This document shows, in pieces, positions 45,395 through 52,663 of a stretch of 64,000 nt of DNA. The translations under genes and the position numbers were made by a program. Under the pieces are notes generated by a model. The model had not been told where the DNA came from and ran no database searches. It was given only the letters and a program-made list of their open reading frames with translations. This DNA is from Aedoeadaptatus urinae. Its GTDB lineage: Bacteria > Bacillota > Clostridia > Tissierellales > Peptoniphilaceae. Positions within the stretch are counted from its first letter, which is position 1; each line of letters begins with the position of its first letter. The stretch covers positions 496,001-560,000 of the forward strand of contig NZ_LT707417.1 of the NCBI RefSeq assembly GCF_900155585.1, given 5' to 3'.

Positions 45395-45423
45395 ATCTTA
45401 AACCGTAAAAAGGCTGAGATCAA
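45395..45423 (-). promoter_or_regulatory. bioB promoter, copy 2
   Basis: Duplicate of the TTGATC-17-TAAGAT promoter, 2,251 bp after the first. Confidence 0.6.
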
Positions 45424-45559
45424 CAATGAAAATGTAAAGATGTCCCGGCGAGGCGTTCTCTTGTTGCTTGTCGTAGGCTGCTCGTGCTTACGACCCTGGT
45501 TTTTTACATACTTCGCGGGCCATGTCGAAATGAAAAAAGAAGCGGTGCTTTTTTAACGG

Positions 45560-45605
45560 AAAAAAAGTTCTATGGCAGTGCCTTCATCGGCTGTGTCATA
45601 GAACC
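45560..45605 (-). terminator. nadX (intact) terminator; end of the NAD operon
   Basis: Same hairpin and T-run as at 43309-43354, placed directly after the intact nadX stop. Confidence 0.7.
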
Positions 45606-45612
45606 TTTTTGC

Positions 45613-46416
45613 TTAGAAGAATTGGACGGGATCGGCCAGGTTTTTCAACAGAGCCGCCACGCTCCATGCGGCGGTGACGCTGGATTTCGGATTTTTCGGA
45701 TCGGGCTTGGAGGTGATTTCCACCACGGCCTTGGCCTTTTCGTTTTCCACGGTGACGCGGTGGGTGTTGCCGGGACTGTTCGGATCGCTTACGATGCGCA
45801 CCTTGGTGGCATCGGCCCCTGCGGTGGTGAGTCCCGTAGCTACGGCGACATTGGTATTTTTCGGAAAGCCCTTAATGGCTTCCGTGGCATTTCCTTCGAA
45901 GGCCACGACCTTTTCGTCCTTGGGAAGCTCTTCGCCCTTAAGGTAGGGGGCGCCGTTTAGGCTCTTCGGCGCTTTCGTGCTTTGAATTTCAGATTGTACC
46001 CCGCCCATAAGGGTGAAGGTGCGCATCAAATCGAAGCCGCCGATGGCGCCGGAGGTGATGTGTACCTTGCGTTCCGCTTTTTTCGCCGCCGATTCGATGG
46101 CATCGTATAAGGCAGTATCGGCCAGGGCGCCGACGGAGGTAATGACCACGTCCTTGCCCGCATCCAGCAGGGGCACCACGTATTCCTTTACGGCGCCGAC
46201 GCCTGCGATCTCAACGATGATGTCCGTGTCGTCTGCCAAAAGGGCGTCGAAGCTTTCGTAAAGGGGAATGGTCTCGCCCTTTGCTTCAATGCTTTTTTCG
46301 TCGAGGGCTTGATCGAAAATCCCCTTGAGGCGATAGTCTTCCTTTAACTTTTCTAAAATAGCGTCCACGAGAATGTGACCCAGGGCGCCGTAGCCGATGA
46401 CGGCAATATTTTTCAT
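45613..46416 (-). CDS. nadX: L-aspartate dehydrogenase, intact copy
   Basis: Converts aspartate to iminoaspartate with NAD(P), replacing the oxygen-dependent oxidase NadB as the first step of NAD synthesis, which suits an anaerobe. The 267-residue protein has the Rossmann motif GYGALG (residues 8-13), IVEIAGVGAVKEY near 67, TSVGALAD near 93, and the family motif HITSGAIGGFD near 117. It is the last gene of nadA-nadC-niaR-nadX; its ATG overlaps the niaR stop by 4 nt. Two truncated relatives lie downstream in the duplicated region. Confidence 0.9.
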   Translation of the reverse strand: MKNIAVIGYGALGHILVDAILEKLKEDYRLKGIFDQALDEKSIEAKGETIPLYESFDALLADDTDIIVEIAGVGAVKEYVVPLLDAGKDVVITSVGALADTALYDAIESAAKKAERKVHITSGAIGGFDLMRTFTLMGGVQSEIQSTKAPKSLNGAPYLKGEELPKDEKVVAFEGNATEAIKGFPKNTNVAVATGLTTAGADATKVRIVSDPNSPGNTHRVTVENEKAKAVVEITSKPDPKNPKSSVTAAWSVAALLKNLADPVQFF

Positions 46417-46949
46417 GCTTCCTCCTTGAAGGTTTCGTCGGGCACTAAGAAGCCCGCTTCGGCTAAAGCCGCCTCCACTTCGTCCAAGGTCTCTTCGTCT
46501 CGGGCGAAAATCGTGTGGAAGTGGTAGCCGTCGGTGATGTTTTTTAAAGGCGTGCTCACGCTGTGGTAAATGTCGTCCATAAAATGCTTCACGTCTTTAC
46601 GCGATTGAATATTAAGCGTGGCGGCGATTTTTCCGTAGTAGCGATGCTCCACAAAGACGTCCTCTACCGTGGCTCCAAGGTCCACAATAAGATTCAGTTC
46701 TTCGGTGATTTCGTCGTCCCGGTGCCGACACTTAAATGTGCGGCGAAAGCCCGACGGCGTGTCGATGTAGTAGCCTCGATTGGTGGATTGAATGGGCACG
46801 TTTTTTGCCCGCAAAAGGCTGATGTCCTGGACGATGACCTGGCGGGAGACGGAAAAGCTTTTAGCCAGGGCGTCGCCGGAAACGGGCTCGGCGGATTTGC
46901 GCAGGGCCTGTTCGATTTCGTAGAGCCGCGTTTCTTTATCGAGGATCAT
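46413..46949 (-). CDS. niaR: NAD biosynthesis repressor NiaR (3H-domain regulator)
   Basis: Niacin-responsive repressor of NAD synthesis genes. The 178-residue protein has an N-terminal winged helix-turn-helix (LYEIEQALRKSAEPVSGDAL... FSVSRQVIVQDISLLR, residues about 8-52) and the C-terminal 3H domain, with conserved His in VEHRYYGKI, DVKHFMDDIY and DGYHFHTI, which bind metal and nicotinic acid. It sits inside the nad operon between nadC (14-nt overlap) and nadX, so it probably autoregulates the operon. Confidence 0.88.
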   Translation of the reverse strand: MILDKETRLYEIEQALRKSAEPVSGDALAKSFSVSRQVIVQDISLLRAKNVPIQSTNRGYYIDTPSGFRRTFKCRHRDDEITEELNLIVDLGATVEDVFVEHRYYGKIAATLNIQSRKDVKHFMDDIYHSVSTPLKNITDGYHFHTIFARDEETLDEVEAALAEAGFLVPDETFKEEA

Positions 46950-47799
46950 CGGGCCTCAGTCCTTTCATGGAAAAATCCAGTACCGGCGCCGAGTGGGTGA
47001 GGGCGCCTGAGGAAATAATGTCGGCGCCTAGGTCTTTGTAATTGGAAATGTTGTTTAAATCGACGTTGCCGGAAAGCTCTACCAGGGCGCGGCCGTCGAT
47101 GAATTCGATGGCCTTTTTTATTTCATCCGCGCTCATATTGTCCAGCATAATAATGTCCGCGCCGGCCTCCACGGCCTCTTTTACCATGGCCATGGTCTCC
47201 ACCTCCACCTCGATTTTTCGCACGAAGGAGGCATAGGCCTTGGCCCGCTTCACGGCCTCGGCGACGGAGCCCGCGGCGCCGATGTGATTGTCCTTGAGCA
47301 TGACGCCGTCGGTGAGATTGAAGCGGTGGTTTTCGCCGCCGCCGCAGCGGACGGCGTACTTGGCGAAGATGCGAAAATTCGGCGTGGTCTTTCGCGTGTC
47401 CACGATTTTCGTCTTGCTTTTCGCCAGAGCCTTTGCCATTTTATTGGTGTAGGTGGCGATGCCGCTCATGCGCTGCAGAAAATTCAGCGCCACCCGCTCC
47501 GCCGTCAAGAGGGCGCGAACGGGGCCGGTAATGGTGGCGACCAAGTCGCCCTTCGACAGGGCGTCGCCGTCTTCGAAATACCACTCTACGGCGGTGCTTT
47601 CGTCGAAGAGGGCGAAGGTGCGTTCAAAAACCGGTGCGCCGGAAAGGATACCGTCGGCCTTGGCGAAAAGCTTCACCGAGCCTCTTAGCTCTCCATCCAC
47701 CACGGCGTTGGTTGAAATGTCTTCCTCGTTTACGTCCTCTTTTAAGGCGGCCAAAATGGCGTCGTCCATTAAAAAAGGCGCCATAGTCAATTTGCCCAT
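46936..47799 (-). CDS. nadC: Nicotinate-nucleotide pyrophosphorylase (quinolinate phosphoribosyltransferase)
   Basis: Converts quinolinate and PRPP to nicotinate mononucleotide. The protein has 287 residues from ATG 47799, which follows AAAGGAG; the frame extends 66 nt further without a ribosome site. Motifs: EDISTNAV near residue 19, ERVALNFLQRMSGIAT near 95, the active-site strand VDTRKTTPNFR near 127, GGGENHRFNL near 146, EVEVETMAM near 192, and the barrel-end ELSGNVDL. It follows nadA after 13 nt. Confidence 0.93.
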   Translation of the reverse strand: MGKLTMAPFLMDDAILAALKEDVNEEDISTNAVVDGELRGSVKLFAKADGILSGAPVFERTFALFDESTAVEWYFEDGDALSKGDLVATITGPVRALLTAERVALNFLQRMSGIATYTNKMAKALAKSKTKIVDTRKTTPNFRIFAKYAVRCGGGENHRFNLTDGVMLKDNHIGAAGSVAEAVKRAKAYASFVRKIEVEVETMAMVKEAVEAGADIIMLDNMSADEIKKAIEFIDGRALVELSGNVDLNNISNYKDLGADIISSGALTHSAPVLDFSMKGLRPDDPR

Positions 47800-47812
47800 A
47801 AAGCTCCTTTCT

Positions 47813-48712
47813 TTACTTGCTTGCAATGGCCAGCATGCGGTCCAAGGGCACCTTGGCCTTTTCAATTAATTCCGGATCCAGGATCACTTCGTTGTCGCCG
47901 GTTTCCAGGACGTGAATGATCTTGTCCACGGTGACCATTTTCATGCCGTCGCAGATCATGTCCGGGAAAATAAATTCCTTGTCGGGATAGAGTTTATTTA
48001 ATTCCCAGCCGATGCCCTCTTCCGTGAGAATAATATTTTCGTCCTTGTTCAAATCGCCGACAGCGCTCAAAATGCCCTTGGTGCTTCCCGTGTAATCGGC
48101 AATTTCAAGAACCTCCGGCTTGCATTCCGGGTGGCAGAACACGGCTGCATCGGGATGTTCCTTCTTCAGAGCATTTACGATATTTGCGTTTAAGCTGTCG
48201 TGTACCGGGCAGCAGCCGGCGTTGTTAATGAAGTGCTTGTCGGGGAAGGCGCCTTCCGTGTTTTGTCCCAGGTTGCCGTCGGGGATAAAGAAAATATTTT
48301 TGGCGTCGATGGCGGCCACCACCTTTGCCGCATTGGAGGAGGTGAGGCAGTAGTCCGAGTTGGCCTTTACTTCGGCGGTGGAGTTGACGTAGGAAACCAC
48401 GGCGAGATCGTCGTATTTAGCTCTCATCTCTTTAATGGCATCCACGTCCACCATGTGGGCCATGGGGCAGTCGGCTGCGGGGTCGGGAAGGTAGACGGTT
48501 TTTTCCGGATTCAAAATCTTTACCGTTTCTCCCATAAATTCCACGCCGGCCATGACGATGACCTTGGCGTCGATGCCTGTGGCAATTTTCGCCAGGGTAA
48601 AGGAGTCGCCGACGTAATCGGCCACGTCCTGTACGGCGCCGTCGACGTAGTAGTGGGCGAGGATCACGGCGTCTTTTTCTTTCTTCAAGCGTGCAAGAGT
48701 TTCATTTTTCAA
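47813..48712 (-). CDS. nadA: Quinolinate synthase
   Basis: [4Fe-4S] enzyme condensing iminoaspartate with dihydroxyacetone phosphate to quinolinate. Seen: HYYVDGAVQDVADYVGDS near the start and the three cluster cysteines in CPMAH, FCHPECKPEV and DMICDGMKMVT. The start is read as TTG 48712, since GGAAG lies 6 nt upstream and no ATG fits; the open frame extends to 48766. Length (299 aa) is normal. First gene of the nadA-nadC-niaR-nadX operon. Confidence 0.92.
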   Translation of the reverse strand: MKNETLARLKKEKDAVILAHYYVDGAVQDVADYVGDSFTLAKIATGIDAKVIVMAGVEFMGETVKILNPEKTVYLPDPAADCPMAHMVDVDAIKEMRAKYDDLAVVSYVNSTAEVKANSDYCLTSSNAAKVVAAIDAKNIFFIPDGNLGQNTEGAFPDKHFINNAGCCPVHDSLNANIVNALKKEHPDAAVFCHPECKPEVLEIADYTGSTKGILSAVGDLNKDENIILTEEGIGWELNKLYPDKEFIFPDMICDGMKMVTVDKIIHVLETGDNEVILDPELIEKAKVPLDRMLAIASK

Positions 48713-48777
48713 AACAGTCTTCCTTTCTTTCGGGTGCGTTAATAAATCTTTCTTAGGATACCACAAGTCAAAGCATA

Positions 48778-48799
48778 TGACAACACGACTGTCTTGTCA
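48778..48799 (-). promoter_or_regulatory. Candidate NiaR operator upstream of nadA
   Basis: Perfect inverted repeat TGACAA-N10-TTGTCA lies in the divergent region between nadA and the rhodanese gene. NiaR operators in Firmicutes are dyads built on GACA/TGTC-type half sites, which this resembles. Assignment is by position and symmetry only. Confidence 0.45.
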
Positions 48800-48809
48800 G
48801 TAAAGAAAA

Positions 48810-48838
48810 TTGAGACTATTTTCGATTCAAGCTATAAT
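48810..48838 (+). promoter_or_regulatory. Promoter of the rhodanese gene
   Basis: TTGAGA, 17 nt and a perfect TATAAT, 24 nt before the start codon. The neighbouring dyad could also influence this promoter. Confidence 0.75.
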
Positions 48839-48862
48839 GAAATTAGTATAAAGGAGGCGACC

Positions 48863-49183
48863 ATGGTTTTAAAAAAATTATTCGGAGGCAAGGATCGGGT
48901 GCCGTCGGTGCCGGCCAAGGAATTAAAGGACACGGCATCGAAATTTATTTTAGACGTGCGGGAGCCCGATGAGGTTGCGGCGGGAAAGATTCCCGGCGCC
49001 CGCACCATCCCCTTGGGCGAGTTAAGTGATCGGGAGGGCGAGCTGCCTAAAAATGAAACGATTTACGTCGTGTGCCGATCGGGAAATCGCAGCAAAAGAG
49101 CATGCAGCTATTTAAGCGGACGAGGTTTTCAGTGCGTCAATGTAGCCGGGGGCATGCTGGCCTACAAGGGCCCGACGGAATAG
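48863..49183 (+). CDS. Rhodanese-like sulfurtransferase domain protein
   Basis: A 106-residue single rhodanese domain, cytosolic. The active-site loop CRSGNRSKRA (catalytic Cys near residue 72) is intact and preceded by IYVVC; the CH2A-like segment LDVREPDEVAAGKIPGA is present. It could transfer sulfane sulfur to a partner that the sequence does not identify. ATG 48863 follows AAAGGAGG; the frame opens earlier at 48794 inside the promoter. The next gene is an OYE-type reductase 15 nt downstream, so they may be co-transcribed. Confidence 0.87.
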   Translation: MVLKKLFGGKDRVPSVPAKELKDTASKFILDVREPDEVAAGKIPGARTIPLGELSDREGELPKNETIYVVCRSGNRSKRACSYLSGRGFQCVNVAGGMLAYKGPTE

Positions 49184-49198
49184 AGGGGAAGAGGAGCC

Positions 49199-50158
49199 AT
49201 GAAAAAAATTCACGAGACCCTTCGCGCCGGCGTGGACCTTCGTAGCCGATTGGTGATGCCGCCTATGGCGTCGGAAGCGTCGGTGGGCGGCGAGATCGGG
49301 GAAAAATCCCTTGCCTATTACAAAAAAATGGCGACGAACGAGCACTTCGGTCTCTTTATTTTGGAACACAACTACGTCTCCGAAGACGGCAGGGCCAGCG
49401 AAAAGCAAATGAGCCTGGCGGACGATAGCAAAATCGAGGGCCACAAAAAATTAGTGGCGGCCATTAAAAGCGTAAGGCCGGACCTTGCCCTCTTTTTGCA
49501 ATTAAACCACGCCGGCATGAAGACCCGAGGCGATTTAATCGGCGCAGACCCCATGGGCCCGTCGGTGCGGCCCTGGGATAAAATGTGTCGCGCCATGACT
49601 GCAGAGGATATGGAGCGGGTCAAGGACGACTTTGTGCGGGCGGCCCTGCGGGCGAAGGAAGCGGGCTACGACGGCGTGGAGCTTCACGCCGCCCACGGCT
49701 ACCTGCTCAATCAATTCTTGTCCCCCCTGACCAATTTCCGCGACGACGAATACGGCGCCGATCGAATCAAGTATCCCTTGGAAGTATTCCTGGCCATGAA
49801 GGAGGCTTTGGGAGACTTCCCTCTTGCCGTGCGAATCGGGGGTGTGGAGGCCATGGAAGGCGGCATTACCGTCGATGAAGGCGCATCTATTGCCAAGGCC
49901 TTCGATCGTGCCGGCGCCTGCCTCTTGGACATGACCGGCGGCATGACCGGCTATAGTCGGCCGGGGCACAAGGAAGCGGGCTGGTTTAAAGACCTGAGCC
50001 TGGCCGTGAAAAAAGAAACCGAAGCCCCGGTGCTCCTGACCGGCGGCATCACCACACTGGCCGAGGCGGAAAAACTACTTGACGAAGGCGCCGCAGACCT
50101 TTTCGGCATCGGCCGCGCCTTTTTAAGGGACCCGAAATGGGAAATGAATAAGCTGTAA
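49199..50158 (+). CDS. Old-yellow-enzyme family FMN oxidoreductase
   Basis: A 319-residue flavoprotein consisting of the OYE TIM barrel only, like YqjM, without the C-terminal iron-sulfur/FAD parts of 2,4-dienoyl-CoA reductase. Family motifs: LVMPPMAS near residue 19, LQLNHAGMKT near 101, GVELHAAHGYLLNQFLSP near 160, FRDDEYG near 180, and the C-terminal flavin-phosphate loop GIGRAFLRDP. It reduces activated carbon-carbon double bonds; the physiological substrate is unknown. It starts after the rhodanese gene and ends at a terminator that was apparently the site of a later insertion. Confidence 0.88.
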   Translation: MKKIHETLRAGVDLRSRLVMPPMASEASVGGEIGEKSLAYYKKMATNEHFGLFILEHNYVSEDGRASEKQMSLADDSKIEGHKKLVAAIKSVRPDLALFLQLNHAGMKTRGDLIGADPMGPSVRPWDKMCRAMTAEDMERVKDDFVRAALRAKEAGYDGVELHAAHGYLLNQFLSPLTNFRDDEYGADRIKYPLEVFLAMKEALGDFPLAVRIGGVEAMEGGITVDEGASIAKAFDRAGACLLDMTGGMTGYSRPGHKEAGWFKDLSLAVKKETEAPVLLTGGITTLAEAEKLLDEGAADLFGIGRAFLRDPKWEMNKL

Positions 50159-50161
50159 GAA

Positions 50162-50189
50162 GAGCCGTGGCATAAGCCGCGGCTTTTTT
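50162..50189 (+). terminator. Terminator of the OYE gene
   Basis: Stem AGCCGTGG/CCGCGGCT (one G-T pair) with a 6-nt loop and T6. Its right half reappears at 52283-52302. Confidence 0.8.
50170..50189 (+). repeat. Left 20-bp direct repeat of the repair cassette
   Basis: GCATAAGCCGCGGCTTTTTT, the distal half of the OYE terminator, matches 52283-52302 exactly. The two copies bound a 2.1-kb segment of different composition. Confidence 0.6.
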
Positions 50190-50194
50190 GCATT

Positions 50195-50219
50195 AAAAAA
50201 CCCCCGGCTACGCCGGGGG
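50195..50219 (-). terminator. Terminator of the repair gene pair
   Basis: Perfect CCCCCGGC/GCCGGGGG hairpin with T6 on the minus strand, directly after the DUF4130 gene. Confidence 0.85.
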
Positions 50220-50233
50220 CTATTTAGTAAACT

Positions 50234-50962
50234 CTAAATCATATCCTGCATTTCTGTTAAAAATTCCCAGTACCTCTTGGGCATATTGGATCTTTGCAGC
50301 TTTTTATTTTCCCTATCTTGGATGGATATCGCCCGGGTAAAGCCCCTCCAAAGGTCCCGGTAGGTCTCCTCTACCTCGGAATAGGTCTCTTCAAGAGAGT
50401 CCACCTCTACAAAAGACAGCCGGCCATCCTGGTAGATCAGGCCCGTCCCCCGGCCCAGGTCGTGGATCATAAAAGTCTCGCGGGGCAGTCGGTTTTCAAA
50501 GTGGAGGCCCAGGGGGTAGAGGATATTTCCCTTGGGTCGAATGGGACCATAGAGGGCGCCGTTTTCCAATTCCCGAAAGCGCAAAAGTCCCTTGTAGGAA
50601 TGGACTTCCGAAGAGACGGTCTTGGCATTTTTTACAATGGCCCGTGCCGGGGGCCGGTCGCTGTAGAGGATGTCCTTACCATCATCTATAAGGAGGTAGA
50701 TGGTTAAGGCCAGGTCATTTTCAATTTCAGGTCGGTCGGCCAAGATGGCCCACTTAAATTCATTTCTTAAAAAATCCGGAAATCTATCTTTTAAATACTT
50801 TAGAACCCTTTGGCTTTTGGCCGGGTTGCTTTGAACCTGGACCAGGTCCGGGAGGAAGGAGGGGGTAAAGCCCCTTTCAAAGCGGATATTTTTTCGATAG
50901 GGATAGCCGTCAAAGACCGCCGTTAAAAGGCCCTGAGGGGTCCCGTCATATTGAAAAATCAT
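50234..50962 (-). CDS. TIGR03915-type DUF4130 protein, partner of a DNA-repair radical SAM protein
   Basis: A 242-residue protein of the family found next to the radical SAM/uracil-glycosylase-linked protein, as here. Seen: the start MIFQYDGTPQGLLTAVFDGY, YLKDRFPDFLRNEFKW near residue 75, HSYKGLLRFRELENGALYGP near 121 and ENRLPRETFMIHDLGRGTGL near 153. The biochemical activity is not established; a role with DNA modification or repair is proposed in family annotation. It overlaps the radical SAM gene by 4 nt. Codon and base usage differ from the neighbouring host genes (AGG and GGG more frequent). Confidence 0.78.
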   Translation of the reverse strand: MIFQYDGTPQGLLTAVFDGYPYRKNIRFERGFTPSFLPDLVQVQSNPAKSQRVLKYLKDRFPDFLRNEFKWAILADRPEIENDLALTIYLLIDDGKDILYSDRPPARAIVKNAKTVSSEVHSYKGLLRFRELENGALYGPIRPKGNILYPLGLHFENRLPRETFMIHDLGRGTGLIYQDGRLSFVEVDSLEETYSEVEETYRDLWRGFTRAISIQDRENKKLQRSNMPKRYWEFLTEMQDMI

Positions 50963-52176
50963 GGTAGAAAACTCAGTTGCTGAGCCACTTGGTCTCGGCC
51001 CACCAGGTCCCTGCGGATGTCTTCCAGGTTTTTCCCGGCTCCGGGCAGGGCCTTGCCTTGGGCCAAAATAAAGTGCTTGGCCCTTTTGACAGAAATATTT
51101 AAAGAGCGAAAGCTGTCGGTCGTCAAGGCACTGTAGCGCCGAGCCTGTAAAATCCTTCGGGCATACCCGGGACCAATGCCCGGAATTCGCAAGAGCTCCT
51201 CATAGGAAGCCCGGTTGATTTCCATGGGAAAGAGATCCATATGGTGGAGGGCCCAGGAAGCCTTGGGGTCCAGGTCCAGGTCAAAATTAGGCTCTTGGTC
51301 TGTTAAAATCTCCCGGGCCTCGAATTGATAAAAGCGCAGGAGGAAGTCCCCCTGGTATAGCCGGTGCTCCCGCTTCAAGGGAGGAGGCCCCGCAAGAACC
51401 GGGGCGGTTTGGTTCACAGGAACATAGGCTGAAAAATACACCCGCTTCAGGCCCTGTCTCCGGTAAAGGAGCTCGCTAAGGCTTAAAATGTTCCGGTCAC
51501 TTTCCCCCGAAGCCCCGATAATCATTTGGGTGGTTTGGCCCGCCGGGATAAAGGTCTTTTTTTTTCCCTTCCGGGCCTCCTCTTGTTCCAGGAGGGTCTC
51601 GCTAATCTGACTCATGGGCCTCATAATGGATTTCTGCGTTTTTTGTGGGGCCAGCAGGGCCAGACTCTTGGCAGAGGGCAGCTCAATATTAACGCTGCCC
51701 CGGTCGATGTAAGACCCCAGTTCAGCCACTAATCTTGCATCGGTGCCGGGGATAATTTTCATGTGGATGTAGCCATAAAAACCCTTTTCCCGGAGTTTTT
51801 TGGCCACCTCGATCATTTTTTCCGAAGTCTCGTCAATATTGGGATAGATCCCGGAGGATAAAAAGAGCCCCTCAATATAGTTGCGCCGGTAAAATTCCAG
51901 GGTCAAGTCCACCAACTCATCCGGACTAAAGGTTGCCCGGGGCACATGGTTGGACCGACGGTTTAGGCAATAGGCACAGTCAAAAACACATTGGTTGGTC
52001 ATCAAGACCTTTAAAAGAGAAATGCAGCGACCATCCTCGCTCCAAGAATGGCAAATCCCACTGACATGGCCATTGCCCATGCCCCCCTTGTTGGCCCGTT
52101 TGGATCCGGAAGAAGAACAGGACACGTCATACTTGGCGGCATCAGATAAAATTGTCAATTTTTCAAATAAGTTCAT
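50959..52176 (-). CDS. Putative DNA modification/repair radical SAM protein (TIGR03916 type)
   Basis: A 405-residue protein with the radical SAM cluster motif CVFDCAYC near residue 58, a Cys-containing N-terminus (DVSCSSSGSKRA), a TIM-barrel body (GYIHMKIIPGTDARLV near 145) and a C-terminal helix-hairpin-helix DNA-binding part (LLRIPGIGPGYARRILQARR). The HhH supports a nucleic-acid substrate. ATG 52176 follows AGGTGAG; the frame extends to 52335 across AT-rich leader DNA. Its chemistry is not known. It is the first gene of a two-gene unit whose composition suggests transfer. Confidence 0.83.
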   Translation of the reverse strand: MNLFEKLTILSDAAKYDVSCSSSGSKRANKGGMGNGHVSGICHSWSEDGRCISLLKVLMTNQCVFDCAYCLNRRSNHVPRATFSPDELVDLTLEFYRRNYIEGLFLSSGIYPNIDETSEKMIEVAKKLREKGFYGYIHMKIIPGTDARLVAELGSYIDRGSVNIELPSAKSLALLAPQKTQKSIMRPMSQISETLLEQEEARKGKKKTFIPAGQTTQMIIGASGESDRNILSLSELLYRRQGLKRVYFSAYVPVNQTAPVLAGPPPLKREHRLYQGDFLLRFYQFEAREILTDQEPNFDLDLDPKASWALHHMDLFPMEINRASYEELLRIPGIGPGYARRILQARRYSALTTDSFRSLNISVKRAKHFILAQGKALPGAGKNLEDIRRDLVGRDQVAQQLSFLP

Positions 52177-52282
52177 TTTTCTCACCTTTTGCCTATTATA
52201 CAACAGGAAAGAAGGGTTTTGAACATATGTTTTATTTTTTCTTATTTTAAATTTTTGTTCTTTTTCCTGCAAAAAAAGAGGA

Positions 52283-52302
52283 GCATAAGCCGCGGCTTTT
52301 TT
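52283..52302 (+). repeat. Right 20-bp direct repeat of the repair cassette
   Basis: Exact repeat of 50170-50189. Here it lacks the left half of the hairpin, as expected if the terminator was split or duplicated by insertion of the cassette. Confidence 0.6.
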
Positions 52303-52351
52303 CGTTGACGGAACAGCGGAAATCTCCTGAATCACCTACGATTCTCTATGA

Positions 52352-52357
52352 TATAAT
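52352..52357 (+). promoter_or_regulatory. -10 element for the ACT/UPF0210 operon
   Basis: Perfect TATAAT 22 nt before the ACT-protein ATG; the -35 position is poorly matched. Sequence 52177-52282 is AT-rich leader DNA of the repair cassette with no additional gene. Confidence 0.5.
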
Positions 52358-52379
52358 GGTTCTATTAAGGAGGGATAGG

Positions 52380-52649
52380 ATGAAAGCAGTCGTCAGTGTC
52401 CTGGGGAAGGACCAAGTGGGGATTGTCTGTCGCGTCACGACGCTTTTGGCGCAACACGGTTTTAATATTTTGGACATCAGTCAAACCATTGTCAGCTCTT
52501 ACTTCACCATGATCGTGGTGGTGGAACACGAGGATGAAGATTTCGCCTTGGAAAGTGTGGTCAAGGACTACGAAGCCTTGGGCGAGTCCATGGGTTTGGA
52601 CATTCGTATGCAGCATGAGGCGCTTTTCCGCCGCATGCACCGTATTTAG
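52380..52649 (+). CDS. ACT domain protein (UPF0237 type)
   Basis: An 89-residue single ACT domain with the start [22 protein letters not shown], a typical ligand-binding regulatory fold. AAGGAGGG precedes the ATG at 52380; the frame extends to 52305 without a ribosome site. It lies 14 nt before the UPF0210 gene, a conserved pair in many bacteria, which suggests it regulates that protein in response to an amino acid or similar ligand. The ligand is unknown. Confidence 0.85.
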   Translation: MKAVVSVLGKDQVGIVCRVTTLLAQHGFNILDISQTIVSSYFTMIVVVEHEDEDFALESVVKDYEALGESMGLDIRMQHEALFRRMHRI

Positions 52650-52663
52650 AAAGGACGAAGCTC

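Larger units (their letters stand above)
41337..45838. repeat. Tandem duplication, two 2,251-bp units
   Basis: Two head-to-tail units (about 41337-43587 and 43588-45838) each contain a nadX 5'-truncated segment, a lipoprotein tail, a bidirectional terminator, bioB and its promoter, and the nadX 3' part. All compared stretches and all deduced proteins are identical between units. The phase boundary is defined by bases 43587 (shared with copy 3) and 43632 (shared with copy 1). The duplication is either recent or kept homogeneous. Confidence 0.88.

Noticed and set aside
41111-46416. Array-like repetition considered as a CRISPR or phase-variable cassette array
   Set aside because: The repeat unit is 2.25 kb with ordinary genes; only two units plus a partial, with no recombinase or short repeats.
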